DNA of 37,031 nt from [Mycobacterium] vasticus (GTDB taxonomy: Bacteria; Actinomycetota; Actinomycetes; Mycobacteriales; Mycobacteriaceae), in the NCBI RefSeq assembly GCF_020181595.1, contig NZ_CP084028.1, positions 3,711,291 through 3,748,321 of the forward strand, given 5' to 3'. Below the pieces are notes generated by a model. That model was not told the DNA's origin. It did no database searches and saw nothing but the letters and a program-made list of their open reading frames with translations. Shown one piece after another: positions 7,689-16,266 of the stretch. Within the stretch, counting starts at the first letter, position 1. Each line of letters starts with the position of its first letter. The position numbers and the translations under genes were made by a program.

Positions 7689-9242
7689 ATGCCCGCCCCA
7701 TCCGCCACCGACTTCGACCGACTGCGCCAACTGGTCGCCATCGACGACATGGACAGCCGCCCGGTTCGGTCCATCGACGAGGTCTTCACCGGCAAGGAAC
7801 TGACGACCATCCCGATCGGCACGGCCGACGACGTGACGGCGGCCTTCGCCAAAGCGCGTGCCGCACAGGCTCGGTGGGCCGCCCGCAGCGTCAAGGACCG
7901 CGCCGCCATCATCGAGCGCTACCGCGACCTGGTGATCGCCAACCGGGACTTCCTGATGGACGTCTGTCAGGCCGAGACCGGCAAGGCCCGCTCGGCGGCG
8001 CAGGAGGAGATCCTCGACATCATGCTCAACGCGCGCTACTACGCGCGCAGCGCCGCCAAACTGCTGGCCCCGAAGCGGGTCGCGGGCCTGCTTCCGGGAA
8101 TCGTCAAGACCGTCGTCAACCACCATCCCAAGGGCGTCATCGGGGTGATCTCGCCGTGGAACTACCCGATGACACTGTCTATTTCGGACTCCATCCCCGC
8201 GCTGCTGGCGGGCAATGCGGTGGTGATCAAGCCGGACAGCCAGACGCCCTACTGCACGCTGGCCAACGCCGAACTGCTGTATCAGGCGGGCCTGCCACGC
8301 GACGTGTTCGCGGTGGTGCCCGGCCAGGGCTCGGTGGTGGGCACCGCGATCGTGAGCCAGTGCGACTACCTGATGTTCACCGGCTCCAGCGCCACCGGGC
8401 GCACCCTGGCCGAGCAGTGCGGTTCCCGGCTGATCGGCTTCTCCGCGGAGCTCGGCGGCAAGAACCCGATGATCGTCACCAAGGGCGCCAACCTCTCCGA
8501 GGTCGCCAAGGCCGCCACCCGCGCGTGTTTCTCCAACGCCGGCCAGCTGTGCATCTCGATCGAGCGGATCTACGTCGAGCGTGACGTCGCCGACGAGTTC
8601 GCCGCGAAGTTCGCCGAGCAGGTAAAGGCCATGAAGCTCTCCGCGGTCTACGACTTCAACGCCGACATGGGCAGCCTGATCTCCGAAGACCAGATCAAGG
8701 CCGTGTCCAACCACGTCGATGACGCGAAGGCCAAGGGCGCCAAGGTGATTGCCGGCGGAAACGCCCGCCCGGACATCGGGCCGCTGTTCTACGAGCCGAC
8801 GGTGCTCACCGACGTCACCGACGAGATGGAGTGCGGCCGAAACGAGACGTTCGGCCCGCTGGTGTCCATCTACCCGGTAGACAGCGTCGAAGAGGCCGTC
8901 ACGAAGGCCAACGACACCGAATACGGGCTCAACGCCAGCGTGTGGGCGGCCAGCAAGTCCCAGGGCGAGGCGATCGCCGCGCGCATCAAGTCCGGCACCG
9001 TCAACGTCGACGAGGGTTATGCGCTGGCTTTCGGCAGCGTCGCCGCACCGATGGGCGGCATGAAGGCCTCCGGGGTGGGCCGCCGCCACGGTGCGGACGG
9101 GATCCTCAAGTACACCGAGTCGCAAACGGTCTCCACCGCCCGGGTCCTGAATCTCGATCCGCCGCTGGGGATTTCCGGCCCGCTGTGGCAGAAGCTGCTG
9201 ACCCCGATGATCCGCGCGATCCAGGCGCTGCCGGGCCGGTAG
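7689..9242 (+). CDS. gabD2: Succinate semialdehyde dehydrogenase (NADP+), GabD2 type
   Basis: A 517-residue aldehyde dehydrogenase that oxidises succinate semialdehyde to succinate. It follows remembered M. tuberculosis GabD2 (Rv1731, about 518 residues) over the full length, including the opening MPAPSA, KPDSQTPYC and GYAxAxGS segments. Active-site elements are N158 (SPWN), K181 (VIKPDSQ), E254 (FSAELGGK) and nucleophile C288 (FSNAGQLC). The ATG at 7689 follows AGGAGG at 5-nt spacing. The gene converges with the acyltransferase gene, with only 3 bp between their stop codons, so no classical terminator separates them. It has no KstR box and is probably not part of the sterol regulon. Confidence 0.9.
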   Translation: MPAPSATDFDRLRQLVAIDDMDSRPVRSIDEVFTGKELTTIPIGTADDVTAAFAKARAAQARWAARSVKDRAAIIERYRDLVIANRDFLMDVCQAETGKARSAAQEEILDIMLNARYYARSAAKLLAPKRVAGLLPGIVKTVVNHHPKGVIGVISPWNYPMTLSISDSIPALLAGNAVVIKPDSQTPYCTLANAELLYQAGLPRDVFAVVPGQGSVVGTAIVSQCDYLMFTGSSATGRTLAEQCGSRLIGFSAELGGKNPMIVTKGANLSEVAKAATRACFSNAGQLCISIERIYVERDVADEFAAKFAEQVKAMKLSAVYDFNADMGSLISEDQIKAVSNHVDDAKAKGAKVIAGGNARPDIGPLFYEPTVLTDVTDEMECGRNETFGPLVSIYPVDSVEEAVTKANDTEYGLNASVWAASKSQGEAIAARIKSGTVNVDEGYALAFGSVAAPMGGMKASGVGRRHGADGILKYTESQTVSTARVLNLDPPLGISGPLWQKLLTPMIRAIQALPGR

Positions 9243-9245
9243 CGC

Positions 9246-10655
9246 TCAGCGTCGGCCGGTCCGGGCCTTCCCGCGGTCGATATCGCGCTCCAACTCCGCC
9301 AGCGCCGGCTCGATCGCGTCGGCCATCTTGTAGATGTCGTCGGCGACTTCGGGCGTGGTGACGAAGCCGAAGTCGAGGTGATCGCGGTAGGAGAAGCAGG
9401 TGATGTTCAGCGCCACGTCCATCACCGGCGGCCCCAGTGGCACCAGCGATTCCAGTTCCGCGCCGGCCATGTAGATCGGAATCGGCGGCCCCGGAACATT
9501 GGAGACCACGAGGTTGATCGGAGCCAATCGATTCGACAGACCGGTCGCGGTGTAAGCCCGCGCCGCGAGCTGCAGCAGCCCGGGCGGAGTGGTGTCGGTC
9601 AGCCCCATGATCTGGTGCGCCGACAGCGCCTTGGCCATCTGCTTGGCGCTCTGGGTGCTGGCGTGAATGGTCTTGAGCCGCTGGGCCGCTGACTCGATAT
9701 CGGTGGCCAGCGAAGCCGTCATCGAACTGACCTTGTTGCCGACCTCGCCCTGACTCTCCTCGGTACGGGTCGACACCGGGATCTGGGCGACCAGCGGCTT
9801 GTCGGGCAGCTCACCGCGCTTGCTCAGATAGTCGCGAACGGCACCGGCGACCATGGCCAGCACCACGTCGTTGAGTTTGACGTCGTAGGCGTCCTTGACG
9901 GCCTTGATCCGGGCGAGTTCGACCCGGCACGCGGTGATCCGCCGGTGCGGAGAGACGCTGGCGTTGAACCGGGTCACCGGCGCGTCGAAGAAGCGCGGCG
10001 GTTTGCGGGTCACGCCCATGGCGGCGATCTGCTGGCGGACGGTTTGCTGAAGCAGCCGGCCGATGCGGTACGGCGTCATCACCGCGACGTTGAGAAGTTC
10101 CTCGATCGCGCGGCGCTCGAAGCTGGGCAAACCGATTCCGGACAACGAACGAACCGACTCCGGTTGCGGCGGACGCGGTTCCCGCGTGATGTCGAACATG
10201 ATCTCGGCCAGTCCCGCCCCCGACACCCCGTCGATGATCGCGTGGTGCATCTTCGTCAGGGTCGCGATCCGACCACCCGCGACACCCTCGATCACCCACA
10301 GCTCCCAGAGCGGCCGGGACCGGTCCAGTTTGTAGGACATCAACCGGCCTACCAGCTCCTCGACCTCGCGTCGCCCACCCGGGGCGGGCACCCCGATGCG
10401 CCGCAGGTGAAAGTCGATGTCGAGTTCGTCGTCCTCGACGAACCACGGCCGGTCCAGGCCCAGCGGAGCCGGGCTGACCCGCCAGCGCAGCTGCGGCAAC
10501 TGAGGCAGTCGCTCGATCAGCAGCTGGCGGACCAACTCGAAGCTGTAGTTGGGCGCGTCGCTCGGATCCAAGATCGCCAGGCCGCCGATGTGCATATGCC
10601 AGCCCGCCGTTTCGGCCGACCAGAACGCCGCATCCACTCCCGAAAGTCGCTGCAT
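9246..10655 (-). CDS. Wax ester synthase/diacylglycerol acyltransferase (WS/DGAT)
   Basis: A 469-residue member of the bacterial WS/DGAT family, which transfers acyl groups from acyl-CoA to diacylglycerol or fatty alcohols and makes storage triacylglycerol. The N-terminal [12 protein letters not shown] start is characteristic. The catalytic HHxxxDG motif is at 137-143 (HHAIIDG). The C-terminal half contains the usual [11 protein letters not shown] segment. ATG at 10655. It is leftward and downstream of fadD19, with 56 bp between them, so it could be read from the fadD19 promoter. That would link acyl-CoA activation and lipid storage, but this is inference. Mycobacteria have many paralogues, so no specific symbol is given. 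Confidence 0.88.
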   Translation of the reverse strand: MQRLSGVDAAFWSAETAGWHMHIGGLAILDPSDAPNYSFELVRQLLIERLPQLPQLRWRVSPAPLGLDRPWFVEDDELDIDFHLRRIGVPAPGGRREVEELVGRLMSYKLDRSRPLWELWVIEGVAGGRIATLTKMHHAIIDGVSGAGLAEIMFDITREPRPPQPESVRSLSGIGLPSFERRAIEELLNVAVMTPYRIGRLLQQTVRQQIAAMGVTRKPPRFFDAPVTRFNASVSPHRRITACRVELARIKAVKDAYDVKLNDVVLAMVAGAVRDYLSKRGELPDKPLVAQIPVSTRTEESQGEVGNKVSSMTASLATDIESAAQRLKTIHASTQSAKQMAKALSAHQIMGLTDTTPPGLLQLAARAYTATGLSNRLAPINLVVSNVPGPPIPIYMAGAELESLVPLGPPVMDVALNITCFSYRDHLDFGFVTTPEVADDIYKMADAIEPALAELERDIDRGKARTGRR

Positions 10656-10698
10656 CGACCGAGATTAGCTCAGGCGACGGACCGCCGGGTGCAGCTCG

Positions 10699-10711
10699 CC
10701 GTTAAAAACGG
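10699..10711 (-). terminator. Small hairpin directly after the fadD19 stop codon
   Basis: CCGTT (10699-10703) and AACGG (10707-10711) pair around a 3-nt loop immediately beyond the fadD19 TAA at 10712-10714. The 5-bp stem is short and there is no long U-tract, so it would be a weak terminator at best. Part of fadD19 transcription could continue into the acyltransferase gene. Confidence 0.25.
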
Positions 10712-12364
10712 TTAACTGTCAGCCACCACATGCTTGGCGTGCACCTCGTCGGCCGGCCGCGCTTCGGTCTGCTCCTTGGCCCAACGGTAGTCGGGTTTGC
10801 CAGCCGGAGAGCGCTTCACCTCGTCGACGTACCAAAGGCTGCGCGGCACCTTGTAGCCGGCGATCTCGGTGCGAGCGCAGGCGTTGATCTCGTCCAACGA
10901 CGGGCGGGCGCCCGCGCGTGCCTGCACCACCGCGGCGACGTGCTGGCCGTAGCGCGGGTCCGGCACGCCGACGACCAGGGCGTCGAACACGTCCGGGTGG
11001 GTCTTGAGGGCGGCCTCGACCTCTTCGGGGTAGATCTTCTCGCCACCGGAGTTGATCGACACCGAGCCGCGGCCCAGCATCGTGACACTGCCGTCGGCCT
11101 CGACCTGCGCGAAGTCGCCGGGAATGGCGTAGCGCACCCCGTTGATGGTGCGGAACGTCTCGGTGGTCTTCTTCTCGTCCTTGTAGTAGCCGACCGGGAT
11201 GTGGCCGCGCTTGGCGATGATCCCCCGCACGCCCGAACCGGGCTGGACCTCGTTGCCGTCCTCGTCGAGCACCACGGTGGTCTTGTCGATGGTGACCCGC
11301 GGCCCGCCAGTGTGTGCTTCGCCCTTGGCGACGATGCTGGTGCCGCCGAAGCCGGTTTCGCTGGACCCGATCGAGTCGGTGATGATCCGGTTGGGCAGCA
11401 GCTCCAGCAGGCGTTCCTTGATGCTGGGGCTGAACAGCGCCGCGGTCGACGCGAGCAGGAACAGCGACGACAGGTCGTACTGGTCGCCGGCATCCTGGTG
11501 CGCCAACAGCGCGTCCAGCAGCGGGCGGGCCATCGCGTCGCCGGTGAAGAACAGCAGGTTGACCTTGTGGTCGTGAATGGTGCGCCACACCGCGTCAGCA
11601 TCGAATTCCGGTGCCAGCACCACGGTTTGGCCGCTGAACAGCGACATCCAGGTCGCCGACTGGGTGGCGCCGTGGATCATCGGCGGGATCGGGTGGCGGA
11701 TCATCCCCGGGTTGGCAGCCGCGGCCTTGGCCAGGTCGTACTCGTCGGCGACCGGTTCACCAGTGGCGAAGTCGGTGCCGCCGAACAAGACTCGGTAAAT
11801 GTCCTCGTGGCGCCACATCACACCTTTGGGGAACCCGGTGGTGCCGCCGGTGTAGAGCAGGTAGATGTCATCGGCACTGCGCGGTCCGAAGTCGCGCTCG
11901 GGCGAGCTCTGCGCCAGCGCCGACTCGAACTCCACGCCGCCGTAACGCTGGTAGTCCAGATCACTGCCGTCCTCGACCACCAGGATGGTCTTCACCTTCG
12001 GGGCGTCGGGAAGCACGTTGGCGACCCGGTCGGCGTACTGACGCTCGTGTACCAGCGCGACCATGTCTGAGTTGTCGAACAGGTAGCGCAGCTCGCCCTC
12101 GACGTAGCGGAAGTTGACGTTGACCAGAATCGCGCCGGCTTTAACGATGCCGAGCATCGCGACGACGATCTCGTTGCGATTCCGGCAGTAGAGGCCGACC
12201 TTGTCGTCCTTCTTGACGCCCTGGTCGATCATGTAATGAGCGAGCCGGTTGGCCTTCTCCTCCAGCTGCGCGTAGGTCAGCTGGTCGCCGCCACAGATGA
12301 GGGCAACCCGATCCGGTACGGCGTCGATGGCGTGTTCGGCGAGATCCGCAATGTTGAGAGCCAC
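10712..12364 (-). CDS. fadD19: Steroid side-chain acyl-CoA synthetase FadD19
   Basis: A 550-residue ANL-family ligase that forms the CoA thioester of C26-carboxylated sterol side chains. FadD19 is also known to be needed for degrading C24-branched sterols. The sequence follows remembered M. tuberculosis FadD19 (Rv3515c) throughout, from [19 protein letters not shown] to the [23 protein letters not shown] tail. The AMP-binding P-loop [11 protein letters not shown] is at 171-181, and the [13 protein letters not shown] region marks the hinge. The GTG at 12364 is chosen: it starts 11 nt from the KstR operator with no Shine-Dalgarno sequence, suggesting a leaderless mRNA. It is divergent from echA19 and shares that operator. 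Confidence 0.95.
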   Translation of the reverse strand: MALNIADLAEHAIDAVPDRVALICGGDQLTYAQLEEKANRLAHYMIDQGVKKDDKVGLYCRNRNEIVVAMLGIVKAGAILVNVNFRYVEGELRYLFDNSDMVALVHERQYADRVANVLPDAPKVKTILVVEDGSDLDYQRYGGVEFESALAQSSPERDFGPRSADDIYLLYTGGTTGFPKGVMWRHEDIYRVLFGGTDFATGEPVADEYDLAKAAAANPGMIRHPIPPMIHGATQSATWMSLFSGQTVVLAPEFDADAVWRTIHDHKVNLLFFTGDAMARPLLDALLAHQDAGDQYDLSSLFLLASTAALFSPSIKERLLELLPNRIITDSIGSSETGFGGTSIVAKGEAHTGGPRVTIDKTTVVLDEDGNEVQPGSGVRGIIAKRGHIPVGYYKDEKKTTETFRTINGVRYAIPGDFAQVEADGSVTMLGRGSVSINSGGEKIYPEEVEAALKTHPDVFDALVVGVPDPRYGQHVAAVVQARAGARPSLDEINACARTEIAGYKVPRSLWYVDEVKRSPAGKPDYRWAKEQTEARPADEVHAKHVVADS

Positions 12365-12375
12365 ACCACACAAAC

Positions 12376-12389
12376 TAGAACGTGTTACA
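12376..12389. promoter_or_regulatory. KstR operator between fadD19 and echA19
   Basis: TAGAACGTGTTACA fits TnnAACnnGTTnnA, the operator of the TetR-type sterol repressor KstR. It lies in the divergent gap and probably controls both genes. Derepression is expected when a cholesterol-derived CoA ester binds KstR. Confidence 0.85.
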
Positions 12390-12433
12390 TTTCGTTTTCA
12401 AGTCGAGGACCCAGCCTGGAAAGGCGGACGCCG

Positions 12434-13234
12434 GTGAGCGAATCGTCACAACAGCCCCACGCCCTCGTTGAGCAGCGCGGACACACCCTGATCGTGACGC
12501 TCAACCGGCCCGAGGCCCGCAACGCCCTGAGCGGCGAAATGCTGGCAATCATGGTCGACGCGTGGGACCGGGTGGACAACGACGACGACATCCGCTCGTG
12601 CATTCTGACCGGCGCCGGAGGCTATTTCTGCGCCGGCATGGACCTCAAAGCCGCCAACAAGAAGGCGCCCGGCGACTCCTTCGCCGACGGCAGCTACGAC
12701 CCGTCACGAATCGACGGACTGCTCAAGGGCCGGCGGCTCACCAAACCGTTGATCGCCGCGGTGGAGGGCCCCGCGATCGCCGGGGGCACCGAGATCCTGC
12801 AGGGCACCGACATCCGCATCGCCGGCCAGAGCGCCAAGTTCGGCATCTCCGAGGCGAAGTGGAGCCTGTACCCGATGGGTGGCTCCGCGGTGCGGCTGGT
12901 GCGCCAGATTCCCTACACGATGGCGTGTGACCTTTTGTTCACCGGCCGCCACATCACCGCCGCCGAAGCCCTGTCGATGGGTCTGATCGGGCACCTGGTA
13001 CCGGACGGCCAGGCGCTGACCAAGGCGCTGGAGATCGCCGAGCAGATCAACAACAACGGTCCGCTGGCGGTGCAGGCGATGCTGCGCACCATTCACGAGA
13101 CCGAGGGCATGCACGAGAACGAGGCGTTCAAGCTCGACACCCAGATCGGGATCAAGGTGTTCTTGAGCGAGGACGCCAAGGAGGGCCCGCGGGCCTTCGC
13201 CGAGAAGCGCAAGCCCGAGTTCAAGAACCGCTGA
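12434..13234 (+). CDS. echA19: Enoyl-CoA hydratase EchA19, sterol side-chain beta-oxidation
   Basis: A 266-residue crotonase-fold hydratase that adds water to the 2-enoyl-CoA of the sterol side chain. The GTG at 12434 gives the family length (Rv3516 about 263) and excludes an N-terminal stretch that would lie inside fadD19 and the operator. The oxyanion-hole region is [13 protein letters not shown] (60-72). The two catalytic Glu positions are E120 (AGGTE) and E140 (GISEAKW). It is divergent from fadD19. Its TGA overlaps the ATG of the following SDR by one base, so the two are translationally coupled. Confidence 0.93.
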   Translation: MSESSQQPHALVEQRGHTLIVTLNRPEARNALSGEMLAIMVDAWDRVDNDDDIRSCILTGAGGYFCAGMDLKAANKKAPGDSFADGSYDPSRIDGLLKGRRLTKPLIAAVEGPAIAGGTEILQGTDIRIAGQSAKFGISEAKWSLYPMGGSAVRLVRQIPYTMACDLLFTGRHITAAEALSMGLIGHLVPDGQALTKALEIAEQINNNGPLAVQAMLRTIHETEGMHENEAFKLDTQIGIKVFLSEDAKEGPRAFAEKRKPEFKNR

Positions 13235-14205
13235 TGCAGATCGCGGTCACCGGCGGCACCGGCTACCTCGGCGCGCACACCGTTAAGGCACTGCTGGAAG
13301 CCGGACATTCGGTGCGGCTGATGGTCGCCCCGGGGTGCGGCGACGAACCGGTCATTCCCCGGCTGCAGGAGTTGGGCGCGGTCGAGGTGCTCGACGGCGA
13401 CATCCGCGACAACGGGGTGGTGGCAGCGCTGCTGGACGGCTGCGACGCGGTGCTGCACGCCGCCGGCGTGGTCGGCACCAATGACCGCCACGAGAAACTG
13501 ATGTGGGACATCAACGCCTACGCCACCGAGTCGATCCTGACCCGCGCCGTCGCGGCGGGCCTGGACCCGGTGGTCTCGGTCAGCTCCTACAGTGCGCTGT
13601 TCCCGCCGCCGAACGGTGTGATCGGCCCCGATTCCCCGACCGTGCCGGGCCGCAGCGCCTACGCCCGCACCAAGGCCTACGGCGAGCGGGTGGCCCGCCG
13701 GCTGCAGGAGGAGGGTGCACCGGTGGTGGTCACCTACCCCTCCAGCGTTGTGGGGCCCGCGTTTTGGACCGCACCCGGCGTCACCGAACGGGGCTGGGCA
13801 CCGATCGTGAAGTATCGGGTGGCGCCGATCGTGCGCGGCGGCATGGCCATGGTCGACGTCCGCGACATCGGCCGGGTGCACGAGGCGCTGATGCGGCCCG
13901 GCCGCGGCCCGCACCGTTACCTGTGCGGCGGGATCATGGTCAGCTTCGAGGAGATGATCGCCGCGGTCGAAAAGGGCATCGGCAAGCCGGTGCGGCGAAT
14001 CCCCGTCGCTCCCAGCGTCTTCAAGGGCATCGGCCGGGTCAGCGACCTGGCCAGCAAGCTGCTGCCGCTGCCTGAGTCGCTGAGCTACGAGGCGGCCTGG
14101 CTGCTGACCTCGGCCACCCCGACCGACGACTCGGCCACGCTGGCGGATCTGGGCCTGGAGTGGAGTTCGCCGATCGAGGCGATCATCGAGTCGCTGCGGG
14201 CCTGA
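13234..14205 (+). CDS. Extended SDR, NAD(P)-dependent epimerase/3-beta-HSD-like
   Basis: A 323-residue extended short-chain dehydrogenase. The Rossmann motif GGTGYLG (7-13) is followed by DGDIRD and the catalytic Tyr-Lys pair in YARTKAYGE, about residues 143-147. The substrate is unknown; 3-beta-hydroxysteroid dehydrogenase or epimerase-like activity is possible given the place in the operon. ATG overlaps the echA19 stop. The stop is 12 bp from the convergent cyp142 stop. It probably belongs to the same KstR-controlled transcript as echA19. I do not recognise a named orthologue. Confidence 0.8.
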   Translation: MQIAVTGGTGYLGAHTVKALLEAGHSVRLMVAPGCGDEPVIPRLQELGAVEVLDGDIRDNGVVAALLDGCDAVLHAAGVVGTNDRHEKLMWDINAYATESILTRAVAAGLDPVVSVSSYSALFPPPNGVIGPDSPTVPGRSAYARTKAYGERVARRLQEEGAPVVVTYPSSVVGPAFWTAPGVTERGWAPIVKYRVAPIVRGGMAMVDVRDIGRVHEALMRPGRGPHRYLCGGIMVSFEEMIAAVEKGIGKPVRRIPVAPSVFKGIGRVSDLASKLLPLPESLSYEAAWLLTSATPTDDSATLADLGLEWSSPIEAIIESLRA

Positions 14206-14217
14206 CTTCGGGCTCGG

Positions 14218-15447
14218 CTACGTCAGCACCTTCGCCGTCGGCGTGAACACCACCGGCATCGCCTCCGGTCCGCTGACGAAGTTCGCCGGCCGCAGCGGCA
14301 CCTTGGCCCCGTCGGCCAGCCGCAGATCCGGCAACCGCTTCAGCACCCGCTCGGTCATTAGTGAAATCTCCATCCTGGCCAGCTGATTGCCCATGCAGAA
14401 GTGGGTGCCGAAGCCGAATGACAGGTGACTGTTGGGGTTGCGCTTTATGTCGAACCGGTCCGGATCCTCGAACACCGCCTCGTCGAAGTTCGCCGATTCG
14501 AACAGCAGCATGATCTTCTCGCCCTGCTTGAGCTCGGTGCCGTAGAACTCGGTATCGGCTGTCAGCGTGCGGCACATGTTCTTCACCGGCGAGGTCCAGC
14601 GCAACATCTCCTCGATGGCGCTGGGCAGCAGGCTCGTGTCGGCGCGCAGCATGTCCCACTGGTCGCGGTGGTGCATGAGTGCTCCGGTTCCCCCGGACAG
14701 CGTGTGCCGGGTGGTCTCGTCGCCGCCGATCAGGATCAACAGGGTCTCGAAGATGATCTCGTCGTCGGTCATCACCGCGCCGTCCACCTCGGCGTTGACC
14801 AGTACCGAGAACAGGTCGTCGGTGGGCTCGGCGCGGCGTTTGACGATGATCTCCCGGGTGAACTCGGTCCAGCCGGCGAAGGCCTCCATGACCGCCTTGA
14901 ACGTCGTCGATTCCGGGTCCAGGTGTGAGCTCTGCCCCTTCACCAGGTCGTCGGACCACTTCAGCAGCATCGAACGATCCTCGGGCAGGACGCCGAGCAT
15001 GTCGCCGATCACCGCCATCGGCAGCGGAGCGGCGATGGCGTGGACGAAGTCGCACTCGCCACGCTCACAGACCGCATCGATCAGCGTGTCGCACAGCGTC
15101 TCGATCGAGGGCAACTGGCCGTGCACGCGCTTGCGGGTGAAGCCGGCATTGACCAGCTTGCGGCGCACCAGGTGCTCCGGGTCATCCATGTCGATCATGT
15201 AGGGCATACCCGGCTGGTCGGGCCGGATACCTCCGAGGCTGGAGAACATCTCCGGGTTGCGTTCGGCGTCGATCACCGACGCATAGGTGGTCGCGGCGGC
15301 CTGCCCGTTGCGGTCCCGGAACACCGGCTCGTTCGCACGCATCCATTTGTAGGCGGCGCGAGCCCCGCCGTCGGAGTAGAACGTGCCGTCGGTCAGGTCG
15401 ACATCCGGCTTGGTAGTAGGCATGGTCTCGGCCATTACCTCGGTCAT
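14218..15447 (-). CDS. cyp142: Cytochrome P450 CYP142, sterol C26/C27 oxidase
   Basis: A 409-residue P450 that hydroxylates and further oxidises the terminal carbon of the cholesterol side chain, starting its beta-oxidation. It matches remembered CYP142A1 (Rv3518c, about 398 residues) along its whole length. Features: I-helix GGDETT (241-246), E280xxR283, and haem-binding FGFGTHFCMG with C351. ATG at 15447 is preferred because GGAGG stands 6 nt upstream; two further Met codons downstream (residues 5 and 9) are possible, and the frame is open upstream. It is divergent from the Rv3519-like gene with only 28 bp between starts and no KstR-type box in the gap. CYP142 partly overlaps in function with CYP125. 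Confidence 0.94.
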   Translation of the reverse strand: MTEVMAETMPTTKPDVDLTDGTFYSDGGARAAYKWMRANEPVFRDRNGQAAATTYASVIDAERNPEMFSSLGGIRPDQPGMPYMIDMDDPEHLVRRKLVNAGFTRKRVHGQLPSIETLCDTLIDAVCERGECDFVHAIAAPLPMAVIGDMLGVLPEDRSMLLKWSDDLVKGQSSHLDPESTTFKAVMEAFAGWTEFTREIIVKRRAEPTDDLFSVLVNAEVDGAVMTDDEIIFETLLILIGGDETTRHTLSGGTGALMHHRDQWDMLRADTSLLPSAIEEMLRWTSPVKNMCRTLTADTEFYGTELKQGEKIMLLFESANFDEAVFEDPDRFDIKRNPNSHLSFGFGTHFCMGNQLARMEISLMTERVLKRLPDLRLADGAKVPLRPANFVSGPEAMPVVFTPTAKVLT

Positions 15448-15475
15448 CGGCATCCTCCGGATTACAGTGGGCGTC

Positions 15476-16261
15476 ATGGCTCTTTCGCAGCACACCATCG
15501 CTGGCACTGTGCTTACCATGCCTGTGCGCGTCCGTCAGGCAGATGTCCATTCCGCCATGTTCTCGGTGTCGGCCGATGCCGCTCAGGCCATGATCGACTA
15601 CAGCGGACTGCGGGTCTTCCAGCACCGGCCGGGGCAGGCCGTGGTCAACCTGATGCTGGCCCGCTACCTCGACGGCGACCTCGGCCGCTACCTCGAGTTC
15701 GGCACCGCGGTGATGGTCAACCCGCCGCGTTTATACGGCGGTCCCAGTGTCGGCTCTCCTTCGTCGAGCCTCGCTGAACCGCCCGGCTCGACGGCAAGCG
15801 GCTGGCGAGCGTTGGGTGACGCCGGGGCGTTCATCCACCATCTGCCGGTGAACCAGGAGTTCACTCTGGAAGCCGGGCGCACCATCTGGGGATTCCCGAA
15901 GATCATGGCGGACTTCATCGTTCGCGACGGCCGGCGTCTCGGGTTCGAAGTGTCCGCCGACGGCGAGCACATCGCCACCATGGAGTTCGGGCGCGGACTG
16001 CCGGTTCCCGGCTTGTTCACCTCGAAGCCGCGGACGCTCATGGCGTTCAGCCACCTCGACGGTGTCACCCGGCAAATCCCTTGGGGCATGAAGGTTTCCG
16101 GGGTTCGCGGGGCGATGGGCGGGGCCAAGCTGGAGCTGGGCAACCACCCGTACGCCCGCGAACTGGCAGCGCTGGGGTTGCCGAAGCGGCCGATGATGTC
16201 GTCGATCGTGAGCCACGTCGACATGACGTTCGGCGACGCCGAGGTGATCGGCGCGGGGTGA
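15476..16261 (+). CDS. Acetoacetate-decarboxylase-family protein, Rv3519-like
   Basis: A 261-residue member of the acetoacetate decarboxylase superfamily; the exact reaction of the mycobacterial sterol-locus protein is not established. AGRTIWGFPKIMADF contains the conserved GFPK whose Lys is the Schiff-base residue in true decarboxylases. Remembered Rv3519 is about 236 residues, so this copy is about 25 residues longer. The excess falls in a Ser/Pro-rich stretch (YGGPSVGSPSSSLAEPPGST) encoded by a palindromic insertion at 15762-15793. ATG at 15476 is used; an in-frame GTG lies at 15467. It converges with the acyl-CoA synthetase gene. Confidence 0.8.
   Translation: MALSQHTIAGTVLTMPVRVRQADVHSAMFSVSADAAQAMIDYSGLRVFQHRPGQAVVNLMLARYLDGDLGRYLEFGTAVMVNPPRLYGGPSVGSPSSSLAEPPGSTASGWRALGDAGAFIHHLPVNQEFTLEAGRTIWGFPKIMADFIVRDGRRLGFEVSADGEHIATMEFGRGLPVPGLFTSKPRTLMAFSHLDGVTRQIPWGMKVSGVRGAMGGAKLELGNHPYARELAALGLPKRPMMSSIVSHVDMTFGDAEVIGAG
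15762..15793. repeat. 9-bp inverted repeat inside a probable in-frame insertion
   Basis: CGTCGAGCC (15762-15770) and GGCTCGACG (15785-15793) are perfect inverted copies around a 14-nt loop, within the Rv3519-like gene. The codons here encode a low-complexity Ser/Pro stretch not remembered from Rv3519. The frame is kept. This resembles small palindromic elements that insert in genes without breaking the frame, but no second copy was found in the window. Confidence 0.5.
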
Positions 16262-16266
16262 CGGCC

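Noticed and set aside
10699..10720. KstR-like box near the fadD19 stop (AACGGTTAAC)
   Set aside because: The spacing does not fit AACnnGTT, and the site is at the 3' end of the gene.
12236..12433. N-terminal extension of EchA19 from ATG 12236
   Set aside because: It would overlap the fadD19 start and the KstR operator, and the crotonase family begins at the GTG at 12434.
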